Below are positions 1-10,964 of a stretch of DNA of 64,000 nucleotides, piece after piece (position 1 is the stretch's first letter; each line of letters begins with the position of its first letter). This DNA comes from Ptiloglossa arizonensis (Eukaryota > Arthropoda > Insecta > Hymenoptera > Colletidae). The notes under the pieces were generated by a model. It was not told the origin of the DNA. It did not search any database and was given only the letters and a program-made list of their open reading frames with translations. Position numbers and translations under genes: made by a program. The stretch spans positions 1-64,000 of the forward strand of contig NW_027479755.1 of the NCBI RefSeq assembly GCF_051014685.1. Direction: 5' to 3'.

Positions 1-112
1 AATTGCGAAAAATTTGTTGTCTTGTCAAACATTTCTTAGCTTCAAAGTCCCATATCTCACGAACGGATTGACCTAACCCAAAAATTCCTGTTGCATCTGA
101 AAGTAGAAACTC

Positions 113-129
113 GCCCGATTACAACGGTA
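113..129 (-). other. CENP-B-box-like 17-mer (example; recurs in most monomers)
   Basis: Read on the minus strand, the segment GCCCGATTACAACGGTA gives an ACCG, four bases, A, two bases and CGGG. The CENP-B box NTTCGNNNNANNCGGGN fixes nine bases; seven match here. Monomers with ACGGAATG instead of ACGGTATG match eight of nine (for example near 1,352-1,368). No copy with all nine was seen. By chance about 0.5 site with seven or more matches is expected per monomer over both strands, so this is only suggestive. Some subtypes destroy the CGGG (CTCGCACG, CTAGGCGG). Confidence 0.25.
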
Positions 130-142
130 TGCGTATTTTTTC

Positions 143-148
143 CCTAGG
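143..148. other. Conserved CCTAGG palindrome after the T6 tract (example)
   Basis: CCTAGG is present in the great majority of monomers, always right after the T-rich tract. Exceptions are subtype markers: CCCTAGCCC (GAATGGATTG-associated), CCCAAGG, CCCTGGG, CCCTTGCCC and CCCTCGG. It also contains the TAG that closes the otherwise most open plus-strand frame. Confidence 0.85.
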
Positions 149-233
149 CCATTCTGGTTAAGCTTTTGGAGCAGCAGAATTGCGAAAAATTGTTTGCCTT
201 CTCAACCATTTCTTGTCTTCGAACTCCCATATC

Positions 234-239
234 TCGCGA
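234..239. other. Conserved TCGCGA palindrome (example)
   Basis: The block ATCTCGCGAACGG holds the palindrome TCGCGA with two CpG. It is kept in most monomers in both domains. Recurrent alternatives are CTCGCGCACGG and CTCGCGAGCGG (domain B), CATATCACGCG (13-mer) and CTCGCCAACGG. The first monomer of the window has the rare CTCACGAACGG. Retention of two CpG in a repeat of this age is notable, but protein binding is not shown. Confidence 0.85.
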
Positions 240-1389
240 ACGGATTGACTTAACCAAAAAATTCCTGTTGCATCTGAAAGTAGAAACTCGCCCGATTACA
301 ACGGCATGTGTATTTTTTCCCTAGCCCATTCTGGTCAAGCGTTTGGAGCAGCAGAATTGCGAAAAACTTGTTGTCTTGTCAACCATTTCTTAGCTTCAAA
401 CTCCCATATCTCGCGAACGTATTGACCTAACCCAAAAATTCCTGTTGCGTCTGAAAGTAGAAACTCGCCCGATTACAACGGTATGTGTATTTTTTCCCTA
501 GGCCATTCTGGTTAAGCGTTTGGAGCAGCAGAAGTGCGAAAAATTTGTTGTCTTCTCAACTATTTCTTGGCTTCAAACTCCCATATCTCGCGAACGGATT
601 GACCTAACCCAAAAATTCCTATTGCACATGAAAGTAGAAACTCGCCCGATTACAACGGTATGTGTATTTTTTCCCTAGGCCATTCTGGTTAAGCGTTTGG
701 AGCAGCAGAATTGCGAAAAATTTTTTGCCTTCTCAAGCATTTCTTAGCTTCAAACTCCCACATCTCGCGAACGGATTGACCTAACCCAAAAACTCCTATT
801 GCATCTGAAAGTAGAAACTCGCACGATTACAGTGGTATGTGTATTTTTTCTCTAGGCCATTCTGGTTAAGCCTTTGGAACAGCACAATTGCGAAAAATTT
901 TTTGCCTTCTCAACCATTTCTTGGCTTCAAACTCCCATATGTCGCGAACGGATTGAGCTAACCCAAAAATTCCCGTTGCATCTGGAAGTAGAAACCCGCC
1001 CGATTACAACGGTATGTGTATTTTTTCCCTAGGCCATTCTGGTTAAGCGTTTGGAGCAGCAGAAGTGCGAAAAATTTGTTGTCTTCTCAACTATTTCTTG
1101 GCTTCAAACTCCTATATCTCGCGAACGGATTGACCTAACCCCAAAATTCCTATTGCATCTGAGAGCAGGAACCCGCCCGATTACAACGGTATGTGTATTT
1201 TTTCCCTAGGCCATTCTGGTTAAGCGTTTGGAGCAGCAGAAGTGCGAAAAATTTGTTGTCTTCTCAACTATTTCTTGGCTTCAAACTCCCATATCTCGCC
1301 AACGGATTGACCTAACCCAAAAATTCCTATTGCATCTGAAAGTAGACACTCGCCCGATTACAACGGAATGTGTATTTTCTCCCTCGGCC

Positions 1390-3691
1390 ATTCTGGTTAA
1401 GCGTTTGGAGCAGCAGAATTGCGAAAAATTTTTTGCCTTCTCAACCATTTCTTGGCTTCAAACTCCCATATCTCGCGAACGGATTCACCTAACCCAAAAA
1501 TTCCTATTGCATCTGAAAGTAGGAACTCGCCCGATTACAACGGTATGTGTTTTTTTTCCCCTAGGCCATTCTGGTTAAGCGTTTGGAGCAGCAGAATTGC
1601 GAAAAATTATTTGCCTTCTCAAGCATTTCTTGGCTTCAAACTCCCACATCTCGCGAACGGATTGACCTAACCCAAAAATTCCTATTGCACATGAAAGTAG
1701 AAACTCGCCCGATTACAACGCTGTGTGTATTTTTTCCCTAGGCCGTTCTGGTTAAGCGTTTGGAGCAGCAGAATTGCGAAAAATTTTTTGCCTTCTCAAC
1801 CATTTCTTGGCTTCAAACTCCCATATCTCGCGAACGGACTGACCTAACCCAAAAATTCCTATTGCATCTGGAAGTAGAATCTCGCCCGATTAGAGCGGTA
1901 TGTGTATTTTTTCCCTAGGCGATTCTGGTTAAGCGTTTGGAGCAGCAGCATTGCCAAAAATTTTTTGCCTTCTCATCCATTTCTTGGCTTCAAACTCCCA
2001 TATCTCGCGAATGGATTGACCCAACCCAAACATTCCTGTAGCGTCTGAAAGTAGAAACTCGCCCGATTACAACGGCATGTGTATTTTTTCCCTAGCCCAT
2101 TCTGGTTAAGCGTTTGGAGCAGCAGAATTGCCAAAAATTTGTTGTCTTGTCAACCATTTCTTAGCTTCAAACTCCCATATCTCGCGAACGGATTGACCTA
2201 ACCCAAAAATTCCTGTTGCGTCTGAAAGTAGAGACTCGCCCGATTACAACGGTATGTGTATTTTTTCCCTAGGCCATTCTGGTTAAGCGTTTGGAGCAGC
2301 AGAAGTGCGAAAAATTTGTTGTCTTCTCAACTATTTCTTGGCTTCAAACTCCCATATCACGCGAACGGATTGACCTAACCCAAAAATTCCTATTGCACAT
2401 GAAAGTAGAAACTCGCCCGATTACAACGGTGTGTGTATTTTTTCTCTAGGCCGTTCTGGTTAAGTGTTTGGAGCAGCAGAATTGCGAAAAATTTTTTGCC
2501 TTCTCAACCATTTGTTGGGTTCAAACTCCCATATCTCGCGAACGGATTGACCTACCCAAAAATTTCTATTGCATCTGAAAGTTGAAACTCGCCCGATTAC
2601 AGTGGTATGTGTATTTTTTCCCTAGGCCATTCTGGTTAAGCTGTTGGAGCATCAGAATTGCGAAAAATTTTTTGCCTTCTCAACTATTTTTTGGATTCAA
2701 ACTCCCATGTCTCGCGAACGGATTGACCTGACCCAAAAATTCCTATTGCATCTGAAAGTAGACACTCGCCCGATTACAACGGTATGTGTATTTTCTCCCT
2801 AGGCCATTCTGGTTAAGCGTTTGGAGCAGCAGAATTGCGAAAAAATTTTTGCCTTCTCAACCATTTCTTGGCTTCAAACTCCCATATCTCGCGAACGGAT
2901 TCACCTAACCCAAAAATTCCTATTGCATCTGAAAGTAGGAACTCGCCCGATTACAACTGTATGTGTTTTTTTTCCCCTAGGCCATTCTGGTTAAGCGTTT
3001 GGAGCAGCAGAATTGCGAAAAATTTTTTGCCTTCTCAAGCATTTCTTGGCTTCAAACTCCCACATCTCGCGAACGGATTGACCTAACCCAAAAATTCCTA
3101 TTGCACATGAAAGTAGAAACTCGCCCGATTACAACGGTGTGTGTATTTTTTCCCTAGGCCGCTCTGGTTAAGCGTTTGGAGCAGCAGAATTGCGAAAAAT
3201 TTTTTGCCTTCTCAACCATTTGTTGGCTTCAAACTCCCATATCTCGCGAACGGATTGACCTAACCCAAAAATTCCTGTTGCGTCCGAAAGTAGAAACTCG
3301 CCAGATTTCAACGTAATGTGTATTTTTTCCCTAGGCCATTCTGGTTAAGCGTTTGGAGCAGCAGAATTGCGAAAAATTTCTTGCCTTCTCAACCATTTCT
3401 TGGCTTCAAACTCCCATATCTCGCGAACGGACTGACCTAACCCAAAAATTCCTATTGCATCTGGAAGTAGAATCTCGCCCGATTACAGCGGTATGTGTAT
3501 TTTTTCCCTAGGCCATTCTGGTTAAGCGTTTGGCGCAGCAGCATTGCCAAAAATTTTTTGCCTTCTCAACCATTTCTTGGCTTCAAACTCCCATATCTCG
3601 CGAATGGATTGACCCAACCCAAACATTCCTGTAGCGTCTGAAAGTAGAAACTCGCCCGATTACAACGGCATGTGTTTTTTTTCCCTAGCCC
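1390..3691 (+). repeat. 13-mer higher-order repeat, copy 1 (2,302 bp)
   Basis: Thirteen different monomers make one 2,302-bp unit (13 x 177 = 2,301, plus one base). Diagnostic variants in order are: GATTCACC with GTGTTTTTTTTCCCC; CACATCTCG with an AATTATTTGCC tract; GGACTGACC with GATTAGAGCGG; GAATGGATTGACCCAACCC with TGTAGCGTC; TTGTCTTGTC; CATATCACGCG; GACCTACCC; CCATGTCTCG; and GCGTCCGAAAG with CGTAATGTG. The next copy carries the same variants in the same order exactly 2,302 bp later. Reading the copies against each other I saw one difference (TTTGTTGGG near 2,512 against TTTCTTGGG near 4,815), so the duplication must be recent. Confidence 0.92.
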
Positions 3692-5993
3692 ATTCTGGTT
3701 AAGCGTTTGGAGCAGCAGAATTGCGAAAAATTTTTTGCCTTCTCAACCATTTCTTGGCTTCAAACTCCCATATCTCGCGAACGGATTCACCTAACCCAAA
3801 AATTCCTATTGCATCTGAAAGTAGGAACTCGCCCGATTACAACGGTATGTGTTTTTTTTCCCCTAGGCCATTCTGGTTAAGCGTTTGGAGCAGCAGAATT
3901 GCGAAAAATTATTTGCCTTCTCAAGCATTTCTTGGCTTCAAACTCCCACATCTCGCGAACGGATTGACCTAACCCAAAAATTCCTATTGCACATGAAAGT
4001 AGAAACTCGCCCGATTACAACGCTGTGTGTATTTTTTCCCTAGGCCGTTCTGGTTAAGCGTTTGGAGCAGCAGAATTGCGAAAAATTTTTTGCCTTCTCA
4101 ACCATTTCTTGGCTTCAAACTCCCATATCTCGCGAACGGACTGACCTAACCCAAAAATTCCTATTGCATCTGGAAGTAGAATCTCGCCCGATTAGAGCGG
4201 TATGTGTATTTTTTCCCTAGGCGATTCTGGTTAAGCGTTTGGAGCAGCAGCATTGCCAAAAATTTTTTGCCTTCTCATCCATTTCTTGGCTTCAAACTCC
4301 CATATCTCGCGAATGGATTGACCCAACCCAAACATTCCTGTAGCGTCTGAAAGTAGAAACTCGCCCGATTACAACGGCATGTGTATTTTTTCCCTAGCCC
4401 ATTCTGGTTAAGCGTTTGGAGCAGCAGAATTGCCAAAAATTTGTTGTCTTGTCAACCATTTCTTAGCTTCAAACTCCCATATCTCGCGAACGGATTGACC
4501 TAACCCAAAAATTCCTGTTGCGTCTGAAAGTAGAGACTCGCCCGATTACAACGGTATGTGTATTTTTTCCCTAGGCCATTCTGGTTAAGCGTTTGGAGCA
4601 GCAGAAGTGCGAAAAATTTGTTGTCTTCTCAACTATTTCTTGGCTTCAAACTCCCATATCACGCGAACGGATTGACCTAACCCAAAAATTCCTATTGCAC
4701 ATGAAAGTAGAAACTCGCCCGATTACAACGGTGTGTGTATTTTTTCTCTAGGCCGTTCTGGTTAAGTGTTTGGAGCAGCAGAATTGCGAAAAATTTTTTG
4801 CCTTCTCAACCATTTCTTGGGTTCAAACTCCCATATCTCGCGAACGGATTGACCTACCCAAAAATTTCTATTGCATCTGAAAGTTGAAACTCGCCCGATT
4901 ACAGTGGTATGTGTATTTTTTCCCTAGGCCATTCTGGTTAAGCTGTTGGAGCATCAGAATTGCGAAAAATTTTTTGCCTTCTCAACTATTTTTTGGATTC
5001 AAACTCCCATGTCTCGCGAACGGATTGACCTGACCCAAAAATTCCTATTGCATCTGAAAGTAGACACTCGCCCGATTACAACGGTATGTGTATTTTCTCC
5101 CTAGGCCATTCTGGTTAAGCGTTTGGAGCAGCAGAATTGCGAAAAAATTTTTGCCTTCTCAACCATTTCTTGGCTTCAAACTCCCATATCTCGCGAACGG
5201 ATTCACCTAACCCAAAAATTCCTATTGCATCTGAAAGTAGGAACTCGCCCGATTACAACTGTATGTGTTTTTTTTCCCCTAGGCCATTCTGGTTAAGCGT
5301 TTGGAGCAGCAGAATTGCGAAAAATTTTTTGCCTTCTCAAGCATTTCTTGGCTTCAAACTCCCACATCTCGCGAACGGATTGACCTAACCCAAAAATTCC
5401 TATTGCACATGAAAGTAGAAACTCGCCCGATTACAACGGTGTGTGTATTTTTTCCCTAGGCCGCTCTGGTTAAGCGTTTGGAGCAGCAGAATTGCGAAAA
5501 ATTTTTTGCCTTCTCAACCATTTGTTGGCTTCAAACTCCCATATCTCGCGAACGGATTGACCTAACCCAAAAATTCCTGTTGCGTCCGAAAGTAGAAACT
5601 CGCCAGATTTCAACGTAATGTGTATTTTTTCCCTAGGCCATTCTGGTTAAGCGTTTGGAGCAGCAGAATTGCGAAAAATTTCTTGCCTTCTCAACCATTT
5701 CTTGGCTTCAAACTCCCATATCTCGCGAACGGACTGACCTAACCCAAAAATTCCTATTGCATCTGGAAGTAGAATCTCGCCCGATTACAGCGGTATGTGT
5801 ATTTTTTCCCTAGGCCATTCTGGTTAAGCGTTTGGCGCAGCAGCATTGCCAAAAATTTTTTGCCTTCTCAACCATTTCTTGGCTTCAAACTCCCATATCT
5901 CGCGAATGGATTGACCCAACCCAAACATTCCTGTAGCGTCTGAAAGTAGAAACTCGCCCGATTACAACGGCATGTGTTTTTTTTCCCTAGCCC
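3692..5993 (+). repeat. 13-mer higher-order repeat, copy 2 (2,302 bp)
   Basis: Second full copy of the 13-monomer unit, directly abutting copy 1. The rare spelling TTTGTTGGC and the pair GCGTCCGAAAG / CGTAATGTG recur at about 5,522-5,620, 2,302 bp after 3,220-3,318. The sequence is almost identical to copy 1 throughout, including one-base length changes inside single monomers, so these two copies arose by duplication of a whole block and not by independent similarity between monomers. Confidence 0.92.
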
Positions 5994-7430
5994 ATTCTGG
6001 TTAAGCGTTTGGAGCAGCAGAATTGCGAAAAATTTTTTGCCTTCTCAACCATTTCTTGGCTTCAAACTCCCATATCTCGCGAACGGATTCACCTAACCCA
6101 AAAATTCCTATTGCATCTGAAAGTAGGAACTCGCCCGATTACAACGGTATGTGTTTTTTTTCCCCTAGGCCATTCTGGTTAAGCGTTTGGAGCAGCAGAA
6201 TTGCGAAAAATTATTTGCCTTCTCAAGCATTTCTTGGCTTCAAACTCCCACATCTCGCGAACGGATTGACCTAACCCAAAAATTCCTATTGCACATGAAA
6301 GTAGAAACTCGCCCGATTACAACGCTGTGTGTATTTTTTCCCTAGGCCGTTCTGGTTAAGCGTTTGGAGCAGCAGAATTGCGAAAAATTTTTTGCCTTCT
6401 CAACCATTTCTTGGCTTCAAACTCCCATATCTCGCGAACGGACTGACCTAACCCAAAAATTCCTATTGCATCTGGAAGTAGAATCTCGCCCGATTAGAGC
6501 GGTATGTGTATTTTTTCCCTAGGCGATTCTGGTTAAGCGTTTGGAGCAGCAGCATTGCCAAAAATTTTTTGCCTTCTCATCCATTTCTTGGCTTCAAACT
6601 CCCATATCTCGCGAATGGATTGACCCAACCCAAACATTCCTGTAGCGTCTGAAAGTAGAATCTCGCCCGATTACAACGGCATGTGTATTTTTTCCCTAGC
6701 CCATTCTGGTTAAGCGTTTGGAGCAGCAGAATTGCCAAAAATTTGTTGTCTTGTCAACCATTTCTTAGCTTCAAACTCCCATATCTCGCGAACGGATTGA
6801 CCTAACCCAAAAATTCCTGTTGCGTCTGAAAGTAGAGACTCGCCCGATTACAACGGTATGTGTATTTTTTCCCTAGGCCATTCTGGTTAAGCGTTTGGAG
6901 CAGCAGAAGTGCGAAAAATTTGTTGTCTTCTCAACTATTTCTTGGCTTCAAACTCCCATACAACGCGAACGGATTGACCTAACCCAAAAATTCCTATTGC
7001 ACATGAAAGTAGAAACTCGCCCGATTACAACGGTGTGTGTATTTTCTCTCTAGGCCGTTCTGGTCAAGCGTTTGGAGCAGCAGAATTGCGAAAAATTTTT
7101 TGCCTTCTCAACCATTTCTTGGGTTCAAACTCCCATATCTCGCGAACGGATTGACCTACCCAAAAATTTCTATTGCATCTGAAAGTTGAAACTCGCCCGA
7201 TTACAGTGGTATGTGTATTTTTTCCCTAGGCCATTCTGGTTAAGCGGTTGGAGCATCAGAATTGCGAAAAATTTTTTGCCTTCTCAACTATTTTTTGGAT
7301 TCAAACTCCCATGTCTCGCGAACGGATTGACCTGACCCAAAAATTCCTATTGCATCTGAAAGTAGACACTCGCCCGATTACAACGGTATGTGTATTTTTT
7401 CCCTAGGCCATTCTGGTTAAGCGTTTGGAG
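5994..7430 (+). repeat. 13-mer higher-order repeat, copy 3, truncated
   Basis: The third copy follows the 13-mer order for about eight monomers and then changes at about 7,400-7,440. Where copy 2 goes from CCATGTCTCG to a GAAAAAATTTTTGCC monomer, this copy goes to a GAAGTGCG...TTTGTTGTC monomer with a second CATATCACGCG. It has private differences from copies 1 and 2: GAATCTCGCCC near 6,658; CATACAACGCG near 6,958; TCTCTCTAGG with GGTCAAGCG near 7,045-7,066; and GCGGTTGGAGC near 7,245. Most of these are shared with the distant copy at 20,180-22,300, so copy 3, and not copies 1 or 2, is the relative of that block. Confidence 0.88.
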
Positions 7431-10030
7431 CAGCAGAAGTGCGAAAAATTTGTTGTCTTCTCAACTATTTCTTGGCTTCAAACTCCCATATCACGCGAAC
7501 GGATTGACCTAACCCAAAAATTCCTATTGCACATGAAAGTAGAAACTCGCCCGATTACAACGGTGTGTGTATTTTTTCTCTAGGCCGTTCTGGTTAAGCG
7601 TTTGGAGCAGCAGAATTGCGAAATATTTTTGCCTTCTCAACCATTTCTTGGCTTCAAACTCCCATATCTCGCGAACGGATACACCTAACCCAAAAATTCC
7701 TATTGCATCTGAAAGAAGACACTCGCCCGATTACAACGGAAGGTGTATTTTCTCCCTAGGCCATTCTGGTTAAGCGTTTGGAGCAGCAGAATTGCGAAAT
7801 ATTTTTGCCTTCTCAACCATTTCTTGGCTTCAAACTCCCATATCTCGCGAACGGATTCACCTAACCCAAAAATTCCTATTGCATCTGAAAGTAGGAACTC
7901 GCCCGATTACAACGGTATGTGTTTTTTTTCCCCTAGGCCATTCTGGTTAAGCGTTAGGAGCAGCAGAATTGCGAAAAATTATTTGCCTTCTCAAGCATTT
8001 CTTGGCTTCAAACTCCCACATCTCGCGAACGGATTGACCTAACCCAAAAATTCCTATTGCACATGAAAGTAGAAACTCGCCCGATTACAACGCTGTGTGT
8101 ATTTTTTCCCTAGGCCGTTCTGGTTAAGCGTTTGGAGGAGCAGAATTGCGAAAAATTTTTTGCCTTCTCAACCATTTCTTGGCTTCAAACTCCCATATCT
8201 CGCGAACGGACTGACTTAACCCAAAAATTCCTATTGCATCTGGAAGTAGAATCTCGCCCGATTACAGCGGTATGTGTATTTTTTCCCTAGGCCATTCTGG
8301 TTAAGCGTTTGGAGCAGCAGCATTGCCAAAAATTTTTTGCCTTCTCAACCATTTCTTGGCTTCAAACTCCCATATCTCGCGAATGGATTGACCCAACCCA
8401 AACATTCCTGTAGCGTCTGAAAGTAGAAACTCGCCCGATTACAACGGCATGTGTATTTTTTCCCTAGCCCATTCTGGTTAAGCGTTTGGAGCAGCAGAAT
8501 TGCGAAAAATTTGTTGTCTTCTCAACTATTTCTTGGCTTCAAACTCCCATATCTGGCGAACGGATTGACCTAACCCAAAAATTCCTATTGCACATGAAAG
8601 TAGAAACTCGCCCGATTACAACGGTGTGTGTATTTTTTCTCTAGGCCGTTCTGGTTAAGCGTTTGGAGCAGCAGAATTGCGAAAAATTTTTTGCCTTCTC
8701 AACCATTTCGTGGCTTCAAACTCCCATATCTCGCGAACGGATTGACCTACCCAAAAATTTCTATTGCATCTGAAAGTTGAAACACGCCCGATTACAGTGG
8801 TATGTGTATTTTTTCCCTAGGCCATTCTGGTTAAGCGGTTGGAGCATCAGAATTGCGAAAAATTTTTTGCCTTCTCAACTATTTTTTGGATTCAAACTCC
8901 CATGTCTCGCGAACGGATTGACCTGACCCAAAAATTCCTATTGCATCTGAAAGTAGACACTCGCCCGATTACAGCGGAATGTGTATTTTCTCCCTAGGCC
9001 ATTCTGGTTAAGCGTTTGGAGCAGCAGAATTGCGAAAAATTTTTTGCCTTCTCAACCATTTCTTGGCTTCAAACTCCCATATCTCGCGAACGGATTGACC
9101 TAACCCAAAAATTCCTATTGCATCTGAAAGTAGAAACTAGGCGGATTACAGCGGTATGTGTATTTTTTCCCTAGGCCATTCTGGTTAAGCGTTTGCAGCA
9201 GCAGAATTGCGAAAATTTTTTTGCCTTCACAACCATTTCTTGGCTTCAAACTCCTATATCTCGCGAACGGATTGACCTAACCCCAAAATTTCTATTGCAT
9301 CTGAAAGTAGGAACTCGCCCGATTACAACGGTATGTGTATTTTTCCCCTAGGCCATTCTGGTTAAGCGTTTGGAGCAGCAGAATTGCGAAAAATTTTTTG
9401 CCTTCTCAAGCATTTCTTAGCTTCAAACTCCCACATCTCGCGAACGGATTGACCTAACCCAAAATCTCCTATTGCATCTGAAAGTAGAAACTCGCACGAT
9501 CACAGTGGTATGTGTATTTTTTCCCTAGGCCATTCTGGTTAAGCGTTTGGAGCAGCAGAATTGCGAAAAATTTTTTGCCTTCTCAACCATTTCTTGGCTT
9601 CAAACTCCCATATCTCGCGAACGGATTGACCTAACCCAAAAATTCCTATTACATCTGAAAGTTGAAACTCGCCCGATTACAGTGGTATGTGTATTTTTTC
9701 CCTAGGCCATTCTGGTTAAGCGGTTGGAGCAGCAGAATTGCGAAAAATTTTCGCCTTCTCAAGCATTTCTTGGCTTCAAACTCCCATATGTCGCGAACGG
9801 ATTGAGCTAACCCAAAAATTCCCGTTGCATCTGGAAGTAGAAACCCGCCCGATTACAACGGTATGTGTATTTTTTCCCTAGGCCATTCTGGTTAAGCGTT
9901 TGGAGCAGCAGAAGTGCGAAAAATTTGTTGTCTTCTCAACTATTTCTTGGCTTCAAACTCCCATATCTCGCGAACGGATTGACCTAACCCAAAAACTCCT
10001 ATTGCATCTGAAAGTAGAAACTCGCACGAT
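7431..10030 (+). repeat. Mixed monomers, includes source-like block 7,690-9,085
   Basis: About fifteen monomers without local higher-order periodicity. The part from about 7,690 to 9,085 reappears at 24,860-26,255 (offset 17,170 bp, about 97 monomers). Shared rare features are AAGAAGACACTCG with GGAAGGTGTATTTTC, the shortened GAAATATTTTTGCC tract, GGAGGAGCAG and GAAACACGCCCG. The rest, 9,085-10,030, has GAAACTAGGCGGATTAC, GCAGCAGCAG ends and CATATGTCGCGAACGG monomers that also occur near 12,310, 15,500 and 930. Nothing but satellite is present. Confidence 0.85.
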
Positions 10031-10736
10031 TACAGTGGTATGTGTATTTTTTCCCTAGGCCATTCTGGTTAAGCGTTTGGAGAAGCAGAATTGCGAAAAA
10101 TTTGTTGTCTTCTCAACTATTTCTTGGCTTCAAACTCCCATATCTCGCCAACGGATTGACCTAACCCAAAATTTCCTATTGCATCTGAAAGTAGACACTC
10201 GCCCGATTACAACGGAATGTGTATTTTCTCCCTAGGCTATTCTGGTTAAGCGTTTGGAGCAGCAGAATTGCGAAATATTTTTGCCTTCTCAACCATTTCT
10301 TGGCTTCAAACTCCCATATCTCGCGAACGGATTCACCTAACCCAAAAATTCCTATTGCATCTGAAAGTAGGAACTCGCCCGATTACAGTGGTATGTGTAT
10401 TTTTTCCCTAGGCCATTCTGGTTAAGCGTTTGGAGAAGCAGAATTGCGAAAAATTTGTTGTCTTCTCAACTATTTCTTGGCTTCAAACTCCCATATCTCG
10501 CCAACGGATTGACCTAACCCAAAATTTCCTATTGCATCTGAAAGTAGACACTCGCCCGATTACAACGGAATGTGTATTTTCTCCCTAGGCTATTCTGGTT
10601 AAGCGTTTGGAGCAGCAGAATTGCGAAATATTTTTGCCTTCTCAACCATTTCTTGGCTTCAAACTCCCATATCTCGCGAACGGATTCACCTAACCCAAAA
10701 ATTCCTATTGCATCTGAAAGTAGGAACTCGCCCGAT
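10031..10736 (+). repeat. 353-bp dimer, two tandem copies
   Basis: Two monomers form a 353-bp unit repeated once: 10,031-10,383 and 10,384-10,736. The order is a GGAGAAGCAG-led monomer with TTTGTTGTC and CTCGCCAACGG, then a monomer with GAAATATTTTTGCC and GATTCACC. The unit is one base short of 2 x 177 because the GAAATATTTTTGCC tract has lost a base, and both copies carry this loss. The junction lies in the ATTACAGTGG/ATTACAACGG segment: the second copy ends with ACAACGG where the first ends with ACAGTGG. Confidence 0.9.
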
Positions 10737-10964
10737 TACAACGGTATGTGTTTTTTTTCCCCTAGGCCATTCTGGTTAAGCGTTTGGAGCAGCAGAATTG
10801 CGAAAAATTATTTGCCTTCTGAAGCATTTCTTGGCTTCAAACTCCCACATCTCGCGAACGGATTGACCTAACCCAAAAATTCCTATTGCACATGAAAGTA
10901 GAAACTCGCCCGATTACAACGCTGTGTGTATTTTTTCCCTAGGCCGTTCTGGTTAAGCGTTTGG

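Larger units (their letters stand above)
1..177 (+). repeat. Reference monomer (first complete 177-bp unit)
   Basis: This unit sets the register used in this annotation. From its start it has: AATTGCG (1-7); an A5T3 tract running into TTGTTGTC (8-19); a TTCAAAG/CTCCC block near 42-50; the ATCTCGCGAACGG block near 54-65 (this copy has CTCACGAA, a variant); CCTAACCC followed by an A5 tract (80-84); TTGCATCTGAAAGTAGAAAC (about 91-110); CTCGCCCGATTAC (110-122); ACGGTATG (124-131); a T6 tract (136-141); the palindrome CCTAGG (143-148); and TTCTGGTTAAGC before GGAGCAGCAG (168-177). A typical unit has 43 C, 31 G and 8 CpG. The length suits one nucleosome plus linker, as in many centromeric satellites, but that is a general property of such repeats and was not tested here. 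Confidence 0.93.
1..1389 (+). repeat. Heterogeneous monomers left of the 13-mer block
   Basis: About eight monomers of mixed subtypes (TTTGTTGTCTTG, TTTTTTGCCTTC, TTTGTTGTCTTC) that do not repeat at the 2,302-bp spacing of the block to the right. The stretch from about 720 to 1,060, with CACATCTCG, AACTCGCACGATTACAGTGG and CATATGTCGCGAACGGATTG, resembles 9,390-9,880, so it shares ancestry with that region although monomers have been gained or lost between. The block change sits at about 1,390: CCCTCGGCC here against CCCTAGCCC at the matching place 2,302 bp downstream. No gene or non-satellite sequence is visible. Confidence 0.85.

Noticed and set aside
1228..1578. 116-codon open frame, and similar 83- to 111-codon frames throughout the array
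   Set aside because: They are the monomer translated in phase: 177 is divisible by 3, and stops are lost only in variants such as CCCTCGG, CCCAAGG, CCCTGGG or GATTCACC. The products repeat the same 59-residue pattern, have no sensible start context, and differ between subtypes by stops and frameshifts. No CDS is called.
2500..2560. tRNA gene suggested by GGTTCAAACTCCC
   Set aside because: No acceptor stem or cloverleaf is visible, the B-box-like motif has an extra base, and a T6 tract interrupts the candidate transcript.
1390..7430. Tandem gene or rDNA-type cluster with a 2.3-kb unit
   Set aside because: The 2,302-bp unit is itself made of thirteen 177-bp monomers and contains no non-satellite part.
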